Source: a virus. Taken from it: a stretch of DNA of 52,007 nucleotides. The position numbers were made by a program, and so were the translations under genes. The stretch is taken from positions 1 through 52,007 of IMG/VR virus record IMGVR_UViG_3300035698_012980; one strand, given 5' to 3'. Numbering within the stretch: the stretch's first letter is position 1; every line of letters begins with the position of its first letter. Shown here in pieces: positions 9,801 to 15,893 of this stretch. A model generated the notes under the pieces. That model worked only from the letters and a program-made list of their open reading frames with translations, ran no database searches and had not been told where the DNA came from.

Positions 9801-10126
9801 TTAAAATGGGTTCTGATGTGTTTAAACATAACTCTATTGCAATATTAACTGACTTTTCGATAGAAGGAGCCCCTAGATTATTTCAAAGCTATCCAAATCC
9901 AACAATTGGTTTAACAACAATTGAATTTGAAATTATTTATAATGATAATGTGAATATAAAATTATATGATGAAGCAGGTAGAATTATTAAAAATATTACG
10001 AATAAAAAATATGATACTGGCATTCATTCTATTGATATTGATATATCATATTTAAGACAAGGTATTTACTATTATGTAATGGAATCTAACAATACTAAAT
10101 TAACAAAAACTTTAACTTTATTATAA
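6872..10126 (+). CDS. Secreted multidomain protein with T9SS C-terminal sorting domain
   Basis: A 1084-residue protein with a clear signal peptide (MKKLLATLIILMFSFMAFSQ; cleavage likely after residue ~20), meaning Sec export in a Gram-negative host. Next come a YDSYGDGWIGQNC module (residues ~80-92), CARDB-like and jelly-roll (choice-of-anchor/MAM-like) beta domains, and two related modules beginning LKSGWGFMSTY and IDAGWSLIPY (near 715 and 800), each with a VYWP motif. The last ~80 residues read FQSYPNPTIG ... IKLYDEAGRII ... GIYYYVM, the type A sorting domain used by the Bacteroidota type IX (Por) system to cross the outer membrane and anchor on the surface. Such proteins are normal in hosts and rare in phages. 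It could be a host-derived adhesin or surface modifier; no catalytic motif is seen. Confidence 0.85.
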   Translation: MKKLLATLIILMFSFMAFSQVQVNVNYGGWGEENHWEITDIHESVLLTGGGYASSCTDPYEFNATYGMVSGEYIFTAYDSYGDGWIGQNCVGSFEIIPTLGIGTGEVYFNHGMSLSIPFTIFTSDDIDAGICELVSPQTSSLLGIEYPILKIRNYGADTLNNMLLAYTYNTITVSELYTGPLLPGEIFEYTFNQPINMTASGDYELQFTIDTYNDTLHLHNNYLNKTITSINVIDLFPWVETFSEFPVDGWYANSVSLWDTITNTQQPPCTWLSYANTAVFANMYYWPFGYADFRSPPILLTDHSTLSFDWSSSFNALGLEDAMDVQVSTDFGDTWTSIWYRKGIDLLSYDGATSTSPGTYITESFDLTQYTGEVVYVNFKAITGHGANIYIDNVTVTHKDQYDIDLVDISLNGECNLSNEEHINFIVNNNGLDTLTQFMISYYVNGFSYLEIVNATLAPTDPPYVHVSDNTFDMSIAGEYEVDANAIILTSTDLNNICKTFKVLDVIDTFPFIEDFETGTTNYFKFIENENSEVEIFQVDTANYVNSTWAELVSNTYYNGNLGHFVLMSAVGSSNVGWAGNTYELAWGSPTRISEIQSCPIDATSLGTLELKIDLKQFFKYHEYYTWFRILVNDSIIGDLGGNTTYQPGTEYSDDLIQITYNLNEFAGTLFDLTFQAVNKYDNDIYPMGNMTMLDNITLQEVPLITQEINLKSGWGFMSTYVEAPDASFNVLFANMATEIILIKDDHGFVYWPLYELNMIGDMSIYEGYQIKTYNQTNVSIEGYAAIPEENTFTIDAGWSLIPYMRDNPGAVDLVMASVASDIILLGDENGQVYWPYYGVNQLGDMVDGEGYKMSALNSITFTYPSNTDPIILAGSGNKMTVKDLEFYNKVDPSGTNMYLAIESDMMYYGDEVGIFSSGKLIGSTVVQKNGVGIITIWGNDIDLNDHRLINQDEIYTIELFKLNTKSVHRLSNLTFKMGSDVFKHNSIAILTDFSIEGAPRLFQSYPNPTIGLTTIEFEIIYNDNVNIKLYDEAGRIIKNITNKKYDTGIHSIDIDISYLRQGIYYYVMESNNTKLTKTLTLL

Positions 10127-10164
10127 TTATCTGTAAACAAATTTAAAATATGCTATATAATTTT

Positions 10165-10172
10165 TATAAATA
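10165..10172 (+). promoter_or_regulatory. T4-late-like promoter motif TATAAATA
   Basis: Exact match to the T4 late promoter consensus TATAAATA, 26-33 nt before the ATG of the Ro60-like gene. The window encodes a gp55-like late sigma factor that in T4 reads this motif. The AT-rich background makes chance matches common. Confidence 0.4.
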
Positions 10173-10197
10173 AAAATAACACTTAAACTTAGTAATT

Positions 10198-11097
10198 ATG
10201 AAACTTACAGATGCATTAAAAGTAGAATCGACAGTAACAGAAAATGGAATGACAACTAACACATCTTCTCTAAACTGTAATGTCGATTTATTTTTTAGAG
10301 GTGGTGCCATGCGTGGTGCAACTGAAGAAGATATTATTCGTGTATTTTCAAAGGCTTTAACTGAAGATAGTAATATTGCAATGAAAATTTTATTTTGGAT
10401 TCGTGATGTACGTTCTGGTGCAGGCGAACGCAGATTTTTCAAAATAGCAATGGCATATCTAGCAAAAACAGATCCATTAAGTCTTATACATCTTTTAAAT
10501 CTTATTCCTGAGTATGGTCGTTGGGATGATATGTTAGTATTTGAAGGTACTAAAGCAGAGAAATATGCATTTAGTATAATTGACGATGCATTAAAAGCTA
10601 AGAATGCACTCTGTTCAAAATGGTTACCACGTAAAGGTGTATTCGCAGCAAAACTTCGTAAGTATTTAGGATTATCTCCAAAAGAATATCGTAAGTTATT
10701 AGTTGAATTAACTAATGTTGTTGAAACTCCAATGTGCGCAAAGCAATGGGATTCAATTGAATTTGGAAAAATTCCTTCATTAGCAAGTGCTCGTTACCAA
10801 AAAGCATTTTATAGAAATGCTGAAGGGTCATATAAAACATATATCGACAATCTTAAAGTAGGTAAAGCTAAAATTAATGCTGGTGCAGTATACCCATATG
10901 ATATAACTAAATCATTAGCACATGGAAATATTGATGTAGCAGTAGAACAATGGAAAGCTCTTCCTAATTATCTAGAAGATAGTAATGAAAGAATATTACC
11001 TTTAATAGATGTTTCAGGTTCAATGGATCAATCTGCAGGCGATATAAAATGTAACTTGTATGGATGTTGCTATTTCATTAGGATTATATATAAGTGA
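10198..11097 (+). CDS. Ro60/TROVE-like vWA protein, N-terminal part (DUF2828-like)
   Basis: 299 codons covering a helical-repeat N-terminal domain and the start of a vWA domain. Landmarks are GGAMRGATEEDI, FWIRDVRSGAGERRFF (~65-80), LIPEYGRWDDML (~100-112), KWLPRKG and a basic RKYLGLSPKEYRKLLVEL helix. The frame then enters a MIDAS motif, IDVSGSM (~265). This layout matches the TROVE/Ro60 and DUF2828 families; Ro60 binds Y RNAs and misfolded RNAs. The frame goes wrong within GATATAAAATG (11041-11051): dropping one A of the AAAA run joins ...GDI directly to NVTCMDVAISLG in the next frame. Either the gene is broken by a one-base insertion or the base is an error. RNA binding is a family inference. 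Confidence 0.6.
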   Translation: MKLTDALKVESTVTENGMTTNTSSLNCNVDLFFRGGAMRGATEEDIIRVFSKALTEDSNIAMKILFWIRDVRSGAGERRFFKIAMAYLAKTDPLSLIHLLNLIPEYGRWDDMLVFEGTKAEKYAFSIIDDALKAKNALCSKWLPRKGVFAAKLRKYLGLSPKEYRKLLVELTNVVETPMCAKQWDSIEFGKIPSLASARYQKAFYRNAEGSYKTYIDNLKVGKAKINAGAVYPYDITKSLAHGNIDVAVEQWKALPNYLEDSNERILPLIDVSGSMDQSAGDIKCNLYGCCYFIRIIYK

Positions 11098-11623
11098 AAG
11101 AAATGTAGGACCATTTCAAGATCATTTTATAACATTCTCAAGTAATCCACAATTACAACATGTTAGTGGTAATTTATATGAAAGATATAACCAAATGTAT
11201 AATAGTTCATGGGGTATGAATACTAATATTCAAGCTGTTTATAAATTAATTTTAAATCAAGCAACTAAGCATAATATTTCACAAGAAGAAATGCCAACTC
11301 AGATTTTAATTTTATCAGATATGGAATTTGATCAAGCTACTAGAAGAAGTACTGGTTGTAATGTAAGTGCTCAACAAATGGCTCGTAATATGTTTGAAGC
11401 AGCAGGCTATGAAATGCCTAATATTGTTTATTGGAATATTCAATCTCGTCATGATAATGTTCCTGTTACATATAATGAAACTGGTACCGCTTTAATTAGT
11501 GGATTTTCACCAGCAATAATGAAATCATTAATGAGTGGTTCTGATATGACACCTATTGGTATAATGATGCAAACTATAGGAACTGAAAGATATGAACCTA
11601 TTGTTTATAAAACAAATTCATAA
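11060..11623 (+). CDS. Ro60/TROVE-like vWA protein, C-terminal part
   Basis: The continuation in the +1 frame of the preceding fragment. Met at 11060 is an internal residue of the vWA domain (CMDVAISLGLYISERN), not a natural start. It carries the rest of the vWA fold: a core FQDHFITFSS strand, the MIDAS-type Thr in WGMNTNIQAV, and the Asp-bearing strand QILILSDMEFDQA. With the first part the restored protein would be ~474 residues, close to Ro60-family length. After the stop there are 434 bp without a gene before the sigma factor, containing a hairpin-rich stretch and a terminator. Confidence 0.6.
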   Translation: MDVAISLGLYISERNVGPFQDHFITFSSNPQLQHVSGNLYERYNQMYNSSWGMNTNIQAVYKLILNQATKHNISQEEMPTQILILSDMEFDQATRRSTGCNVSAQQMARNMFEAAGYEMPNIVYWNIQSRHDNVPVTYNETGTALISGFSPAIMKSLMSGSDMTPIGIMMQTIGTERYEPIVYKTNS

Positions 11624-11640
11624 ACTCAATATATAATTTT

Positions 11641-11938
11641 TAAAAGGATACGTTCAGCAAATTAAAACTAAACTAGACAATTACGAAGTTACGCAGTTAT
11701 CCTGGAAATACAACAAAGGATTGATTCAGCAAACAAAAAGCTAAATTAAAATCAGAAAGGCCTAAGGCCGCCCCGATAAAGTTACAAATCGGTTTATAAA
11801 ATATTGTACCATCAAGTTCTCTAAAGATGAAGAAATTAAAATGTCGAATAATAGTAGGTATTTCAATAGAAATTTAGGATGTAAACCGAGATATAGTTGC
11901 CGAACTGAATAATACGAACACAATCCTGTAATGATTAT
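11641..11938 (+). ncRNA. Candidate structured non-coding RNA downstream of Ro60-like gene
   Basis: This stretch has stop codons in all frames and holds an unusually GC-rich island (GGCCTAAGGCCGCCCCG, 11759-11775) for this AT-rich genome. Visible pairings are AGGATA (11645-11650) with TATCCT (11698-11703), a GGCC-TAA-GGCC hairpin, CCGAT (11773-11777) with ATCGG (11788-11792), and AGGAT (11876-11880) with ATCCT (11923-11927). A TATATAATTTTT box lies at ~11630 just before, and a strong terminator follows, which would define a ~300-nt RNA. It may instead be a long 3' UTR. Proposing a Y-RNA-like partner for the Ro60-like protein is my inference; no canonical Y RNA or tRNA-like fold is recognisable. 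Confidence 0.3.
11645..11749 (+). repeat. Imperfect direct repeat within the non-coding region
   Basis: Two ~32-nt imperfect copies about 72 nt apart start at 11645 and 11717. Both read AGGAT-(4 nt)-TTCAGCAAA followed by an A-rich stretch and CTAAA. The exact shared cores are TTCAGCAAA at 11653-11661 and 11725-11733. Confidence 0.6.
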
Positions 11939-11973
11939 AAGGCAATATTATTAATTTAATGTTGCCTTTTTTT
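11939..11973 (+). terminator. Intrinsic terminator before sigma factor gene
   Basis: Ten-base-pair stem GGCAATATTA / TAATGTTGCC (one G-U pair) with a 6-nt loop, followed by seven T. It lies 316 nt after the Ro60-like stop, so a transcript ending here carries a long non-coding 3' segment. Confidence 0.8.
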
Positions 11974-12035
11974 AGTTTAAAAGAAAAAAGTCTCCTAAAT
12001 ATTTTTTATTCCCAATAAAATTGATTATATTTAAT

Positions 12036-12043
12036 TATAAATT
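12036..12043 (+). promoter_or_regulatory. TATAAATT promoter-like box before sigma factor
   Basis: Seven-of-eight match to the T4 late consensus, 15-22 nt before the ATG at 12058. Transcription must restart here because the upstream unit ends in a terminator. AT-rich background weakens the call. Confidence 0.3.
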
Positions 12044-12057
12044 AAAAATGGTAAAAT

Positions 12058-12627
12058 ATGTATAATGAAATTCTTTACAAAGAAATTGGTAATTTAAAAA
12101 ATTCTGATGATTTAGTATTAGGTAATCTTCGTCTGGTTGTATATTTTGCAAAAAAATATCAAGGGATGGGACTTTCACTTGAAGATTTAATTCATGAAGG
12201 TACTATTGGTTTATGTATAGCTAGGGATAAATTTAATCCGGAGTTAGGCAAATTTTCTACGTATGCTTCACAGTGGATAAAAGCTACAATACGACAAGCA
12301 TTAAATAATAAAAGTAGAATAATTAGAATTCCTGCTCATAGGACACATCTTACTGATGAAGCTCCTAAAGTTTGTACATTAGATAATTCATATCAAGGTT
12401 TTTATTTACCTAAAGTTGAGGAACAACATAATGAAGATCATTTATTTAATGAAGTTACAAAGTTACTTTCTAAGCTTAAGCCTAAGCAAAAAAATATAGT
12501 CGAAATGAAATTCGGTATAGGTCATGAAACTGAAATGAAAAGTTCAGACATAGCTAAGGAATTAAATCTTACAGTACAAGCAGTAAATAGTAATATTCGT
12601 AATGCCTTAGAATTAATGAAAAAATAG
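12058..12627 (+). CDS. Sigma-70 family RNA polymerase sigma factor
   Basis: A 189-residue sigma factor with conserved region 2 (LRLVVYFAKKYQGMGLSLED, then LIHEGTIGL, ~23-52) covering core binding, the -10 helix FSTYASQWIKATIRQAL (~72-88), and a region 4 helix-turn-helix (KSSDIAKELNLTVQAVNSNI, ~160-180) for -35 contact. Region 1.1 is absent and region 3 is short, as in compact RpoD/RpoH-like phage factors. It resembles bacterial primary sigmas more than T4 gp55, which is encoded separately at 44676. Its role is probably to redirect host RNA polymerase to an early or middle promoter class. It has its own promoter region after a terminator. A host-derived origin is likely. Confidence 0.85.
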   Translation: MYNEILYKEIGNLKNSDDLVLGNLRLVVYFAKKYQGMGLSLEDLIHEGTIGLCIARDKFNPELGKFSTYASQWIKATIRQALNNKSRIIRIPAHRTHLTDEAPKVCTLDNSYQGFYLPKVEEQHNEDHLFNEVTKLLSKLKPKQKNIVEMKFGIGHETEMKSSDIAKELNLTVQAVNSNIRNALELMKK

Positions 12628-12672
12628 ATTAAACTAAATAGGGATTTAGCTATATAAAAATAAACATTTTAT

Positions 12673-12906
12673 ATGGTTAGATCTAAATTAAGATTATCAA
12701 AAATAAGGGATGTAAAAAGCCCGGTTAGAGCAAATGAAACTGATGCAGGTATAGATTTTTTTATACCTGAAGATTTTAGCACGATAGAATTATCACCACA
12801 ATCATCAGTATTGATTCCTGCTGGAATTAAAGTTGATGTACCTAAAGGATTTGTACTTGTTGCATTTAATAAATCAGGTGTCGCAGTAAAGAAAAGTTTA
12901 CAGTAG
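12673..12906 (+). CDS. dut: dUTPase, N-terminal part (frameshifted)
   Basis: Encodes the first ~74 residues of a trimeric dUTP diphosphatase (dUTP to dUMP plus PPi), which keeps uracil out of DNA and feeds dTMP synthesis. Motif 1 (ETDAGIDFFIPED, ~24-36) and motif 2 (FNKSGVAVKK, ~66-75) are present. The frame then reaches a TAG at 12904-12906. Adding one A to the AAAA run at 12892-12895, or a -1 slip there, rejoins the reading frame as KKKFTVGACVVDAG. This is a one-base deletion, a sequence error, or less likely a programmed shift, since no canonical slippery heptamer is present. Confidence 0.8.
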   Translation: MVRSKLRLSKIRDVKSPVRANETDAGIDFFIPEDFSTIELSPQSSVLIPAGIKVDVPKGFVLVAFNKSGVAVKKSLQ

Positions 12907-13124
12907 GTGCATGTGTTGTTGATGCAGGATATCAGGGTGAAGTTCATATTAATTTGACAAATGTAGGTAGACGAGTTGCTACAATAGCACCAGGAGATAA
13001 AATAGTACAATTCGTATTAATTCCATTAGGCCCAAGTGAATTGGAAATGGTAGATCTTTGTGTTTTATATGACTCAGATACTAATAGAGGCGAGGGTGGA
13101 TTTGGATCAAGCGGAATTAAATAA
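12894..13124 (+). CDS. dut: dUTPase, C-terminal part (frameshifted)
   Basis: The continuation in the -1 frame, with no start codon of its own. It carries motif 3 (VVDAGYQGEVHINLTN), which holds the catalytic Asp and the uracil-binding hairpin, motif 4 (GDKIVQFVLIP) and the C-terminal P-loop-like motif 5 (RGEGGFGSSG), followed directly by a TAA stop. All five dUTPase motifs are therefore intact across the two frames and the restored length of ~150 residues is normal, which argues that the break is recent or artefactual. Confidence 0.75.
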   Translation, partial: KFTVGACVVDAGYQGEVHINLTNVGRRVATIAPGDKIVQFVLIPLGPSELEMVDLCVLYDSDTNRGEGGFGSSGIK

Positions 13125-13141
13125 AAATAAAAATTAAATAT

Positions 13142-14554
13142 ATGTTATTAGATATCTCACAAGAAGATAGATCGTTATGGGTTTCTTATTATAACCTAAA
13201 CGGCAAGACAAGATTTAAATCATATGATCTTAAACCAGATGATATGTTTAATTGGGAAATTTGTAAATCTGGTGATAAAGGAGCTGATAAAAAAATTACA
13301 AATTGGGATGGAAAACCTGTAAGAAAGAGAAAGGCTAAGTTTCTTAATAAGTATAGAGTAATTGAATATATAGAAAGTTTACCATGGACTGATAAAAATA
13401 CAATATTTGAACATAATTTTCCTAGAACATATTTTGTTGATATTGAAGTAGAAGTCACTGATAAATTTCCAGAACCAGGAAAGGCTGAAAATCCAGTAAC
13501 TGCTATATGTGTAGTAACACCTGAACGACAAGCCGTTGTTTTAGCAACTAAAGATTTAACGAGAGATCAACAATTAAAAATTCAAAATCAAGTTAATAAA
13601 CACTTTGAAGATATTAATTTTGATTTTGAATTTATTTTTAAATGTTTCACCTCCGAGTATGATATGTTATATACATTTATGGATTCTTTTGTTAAAAAGT
13701 TTCCGATGATGACCGGTTGGAATTTTATAAAGTTTGACTGGGCATATATTATTAATAGATGTAAAAAATTAGGTGTTAATATTACATTATCTTCTCCAAT
13801 CGGAAAGGTTTTCGGTAAGAACGAATTTCCCTCTCATGTTGGCGTAATGGATTATTTAGATATTTATGCTAAATGGGATAGAACTATTGATATTAAAGAA
13901 GATCTTAAGCTCGATACAGTGGGCGAAGCAGTTATAGGTATTAGGAAAGTTAAATATGAAGGCACTCTTCAAGATTTATTTGAAAAAGATTATACAAAAT
14001 ATATTTTTTATAATATTATAGATACTGCTTTAGTTTATTTGATTCATGAAAAAATCAAAACGATGGACATTGCATTAACTATTGCATCTTTAAGTCAGAT
14101 AAGTGTATTCAAAGCAGCTTCTCCAGTTTCAATTACTGAATCTCTTTTATGTAGAGAATTTTTAACGAAGGATAAAGTAATGGGAATTGATCCAAATTTA
14201 AGAAATAAGGAACATCAACCATATGAAGGTGCCTTTGTTAAAGCTCCTATTACTGGAATGCACGATGCAGTTGCATGTTTTGATTTTGCATCTCTATACC
14301 CTTCTATTATGAGGGAAGTTAATATTTCTCCTGAAAGTTTTATTAAAATGACTGATCAAAAAAATATAAAAGAGGAAAGGAAAAATAAGGATCAAATTGT
14401 ATCGATAACAGGTGCAACATATTCTACTGAAGATTCTATTCTTAAAGGTATTTTAACTAAATTATATTCTCAACGTAAAGAATATAAAGGTAAATCATTT
14501 GAATATCAGCAAAAGATATATGATTTAAAACAAGAATTAAAGAAAGATAACTAA
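13142..14554 (+). CDS. gp43: Family B DNA polymerase, N-terminal fragment (exonuclease + motif A)
   Basis: A 470-residue fragment of a T4 gp43-like replicative polymerase. The 3'-5' exonuclease is complete: Exo I YFVDIEVEV (~98-106), Exo II GWNFIKFDWAYI (~193-204) and Exo III YNIIDTALVYL (~294-304). It then has polymerase motif A, CFDFASLYPSIMREV (~380-394), which carries the first catalytic Asp. The chain stops in the fingers after a charged helix (YDLKQELKKDN). Motif B and motif C are 13.7 kb away at 28234 and 30128. There is no intein sequence at this break, so the fragments must assemble non-covalently. A similar fingers-region split occurs in some T4-related phages. The 18-bp leader has no Shine-Dalgarno site. 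Confidence 0.9.
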   Translation: MLLDISQEDRSLWVSYYNLNGKTRFKSYDLKPDDMFNWEICKSGDKGADKKITNWDGKPVRKRKAKFLNKYRVIEYIESLPWTDKNTIFEHNFPRTYFVDIEVEVTDKFPEPGKAENPVTAICVVTPERQAVVLATKDLTRDQQLKIQNQVNKHFEDINFDFEFIFKCFTSEYDMLYTFMDSFVKKFPMMTGWNFIKFDWAYIINRCKKLGVNITLSSPIGKVFGKNEFPSHVGVMDYLDIYAKWDRTIDIKEDLKLDTVGEAVIGIRKVKYEGTLQDLFEKDYTKYIFYNIIDTALVYLIHEKIKTMDIALTIASLSQISVFKAASPVSITESLLCREFLTKDKVMGIDPNLRNKEHQPYEGAFVKAPITGMHDAVACFDFASLYPSIMREVNISPESFIKMTDQKNIKEERKNKDQIVSITGATYSTEDSILKGILTKLYSQRKEYKGKSFEYQQKIYDLKQELKKDN

Positions 14555-14563
14555 AAATAAATT

Positions 14564-15133
14564 ATGATTAATATTTACGGAAAAAGTGTACATGCTAATA
14601 TGATTAAATCATTGTATAATAGACAATGTAAATTATATGATGACTCAGATTATATGAATGCGCCCAACCAATATGGTAATTACTGGATGATTGGTGTAGG
14701 TAATTGTAAAGATAGAGAATATATTACAAAACGATTAGAAGATCATTTTTGTAATATAATTTATGATAACATTGATAAATCAGTTTATAATTTTGCTGAG
14801 TTTATTGGTGATGGGGTTTTAATAGCACCAGGTGCAGTTATACAAAACGACGTAAAAATTGGAGATCATGCTATTATTAATACATCTGCATCAATTGATC
14901 ATAATTGTGAAATTGGAAAATTTTCTCATATTGCACCAAATTCTACTTTATGTGGAAATGTAAAGGTTGGTAAAAGAACATTCATTGGTGCAGGTAGTGT
15001 AATATTACCTGGGATATCAATTGGCGATGATTGTGTAATTGGCGCAGGTAGCGTAGTAACAAAGGATATATCAAATAATATAATAGCATACGGTAATCCT
15101 TGTAGATGTAAAGGTACTAATGTTAATGGATAA
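14564..15133 (+). CDS. NeuD/PglD-type sugar acyltransferase
   Basis: A 189-residue protein with an N-terminal Rossmann-like part and a left-handed beta-helix of hexapeptide repeats from ~residue 80 (LIAPGAVIQND, VKIGDHAII, IGKFSHIAP, CGNVKVG, FIGAGSVIL, VIGAGSVVTKD). SIDHNCEIGKFSH contains the His expected as general base in PglD/NeuD enzymes. The family transfers acetyl from acetyl-CoA to an amino or hydroxyl group of nucleotide or sialic sugars. With the aminotransferase at 18156, N-acetylation of an NDP-amino sugar is a reasonable inference. It starts 9 bp after the polymerase fragment and is the first gene of the block that separates the polymerase pieces. Confidence 0.8.
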   Translation: MINIYGKSVHANMIKSLYNRQCKLYDDSDYMNAPNQYGNYWMIGVGNCKDREYITKRLEDHFCNIIYDNIDKSVYNFAEFIGDGVLIAPGAVIQNDVKIGDHAIINTSASIDHNCEIGKFSHIAPNSTLCGNVKVGKRTFIGAGSVILPGISIGDDCVIGAGSVVTKDISNNIIAYGNPCRCKGTNVNG

Positions 15134-15135
15134 TA

Positions 15136-15143
15136 TATAAATT
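15136..15143 (+). promoter_or_regulatory. TATAAATT promoter-like box
   Basis: Near match to the T4 late motif, 25-32 nt before the ATG at 15168, in the 34-bp gap after the acyltransferase. Chance occurrence is possible. Confidence 0.25.
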
Positions 15144-15167
15144 AACTATAGTAAAATTAATTTTAAC

Positions 15168-15884
15168 ATGGAGTATATACAATTATTTGAAAACTTTATT
15201 AACGAACGATCATACAATATTGATACGAAATTTGTTAATAAAGTTTTTAATGATATTAAAGATGAATTAATTGACAAAGATTTAGGAAATATTGAAATTG
15301 CAGATATTCTCAATTCTAATTTTAAAACATATAGAGTAAGTTTTGAAGCTGGTTTTGGTACTAGTCAATTTAGTAACATGACTGAAGTTGGTATAATAGA
15401 AGCATCAACTGATGCTTCAGGAAATGTTATTATTTATTATGCTGATTATTTTTATGAAATATTCGAAGATGATTATTTCTTTAAGAATTTAATAAGTATA
15501 GTTTCCAGATGTATAGCTCATGAATTAGTCCATAGAGAACAAATATCAAAAATAAAACGAAAAAATGGTATTTATGATGCTGAAGGTATTATTGCAGCAT
15601 TAGGAACTGATCCTAGACACCAATATAAATACTTATCAAGTAAACAAGAAATGATGGCTTTTGCTATCGAAGCAGTTGAAGAATATCGATCACTGGGTTA
15701 TAATGATAATCAGATTCTCCAGAAAATGAAAAAACCTTTTGGTGAAGTTGAAGGTGATATCTTTCATATGTATGTTTCATTTTTTGATTATAGAGATAAT
15801 ATGTATTCACCAAAAGAACGAAAAACAGTAAAATCTATCTTAGATAGATTTTTAAAATATATGTATGAATACATAAAAAATTAA
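15168..15884 (+). CDS. Putative zinc metallopeptidase with capsid-targeting-like N terminus
   Basis: A 238-residue protein with a zinc-protease signature CIAHELVHREQ (~122-132), the HExxH motif, and a possible third ligand Glu in SSKQEMMAFAIEAVEE (~160-175). The N terminus, MEYIQLFENFINERSY, resembles the T4 capsid-targeting sequence (F..FI.E), with an I-x-E site (INE|R) matching the specificity of the prohead protease gp21, which is encoded in this window. T4 internal proteins with such tags are packaged in the head and ejected with DNA. I infer a head-packaged protease that acts on the host after injection. Target and activity are unknown, and other HExxH proteins could look similar. Confidence 0.55.
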   Translation: MEYIQLFENFINERSYNIDTKFVNKVFNDIKDELIDKDLGNIEIADILNSNFKTYRVSFEAGFGTSQFSNMTEVGIIEASTDASGNVIIYYADYFYEIFEDDYFFKNLISIVSRCIAHELVHREQISKIKRKNGIYDAEGIIAALGTDPRHQYKYLSSKQEMMAFAIEAVEEYRSLGYNDNQILQKMKKPFGEVEGDIFHMYVSFFDYRDNMYSPKERKTVKSILDRFLKYMYEYIKN

Positions 15885-15893
15885 AATCTCAAA

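Noticed and set aside
6872-10126. T9SS protein as host chromosomal DNA contaminating the assembly
   Set aside because: It is a single complete gene between phage genes, with the same AT-rich composition and the same leader style; no other host-type genes adjoin it. Misassembly cannot be excluded without reads.
11030-11070. Group I or II intron in the Ro60-like gene
   Set aside because: The two coding parts overlap by 38 bp, so there is no room for an intron; a one-base change explains the break.
11624-12057. tRNA or tmRNA gene
   Set aside because: No cloverleaf, no CCA-adjacent acceptor stem and no clear T-arm could be found; AGTTACAAATCGG only loosely resembles a T-loop.
12673-13124. Programmed -1 ribosomal frameshift in dut
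   Set aside because: The sequence at the break (AAGAAAAG) is not a canonical slippery heptamer, no downstream pseudoknot is obvious, and three other homopolymer breaks in the window suggest a common artefact. Left open, but not claimed.
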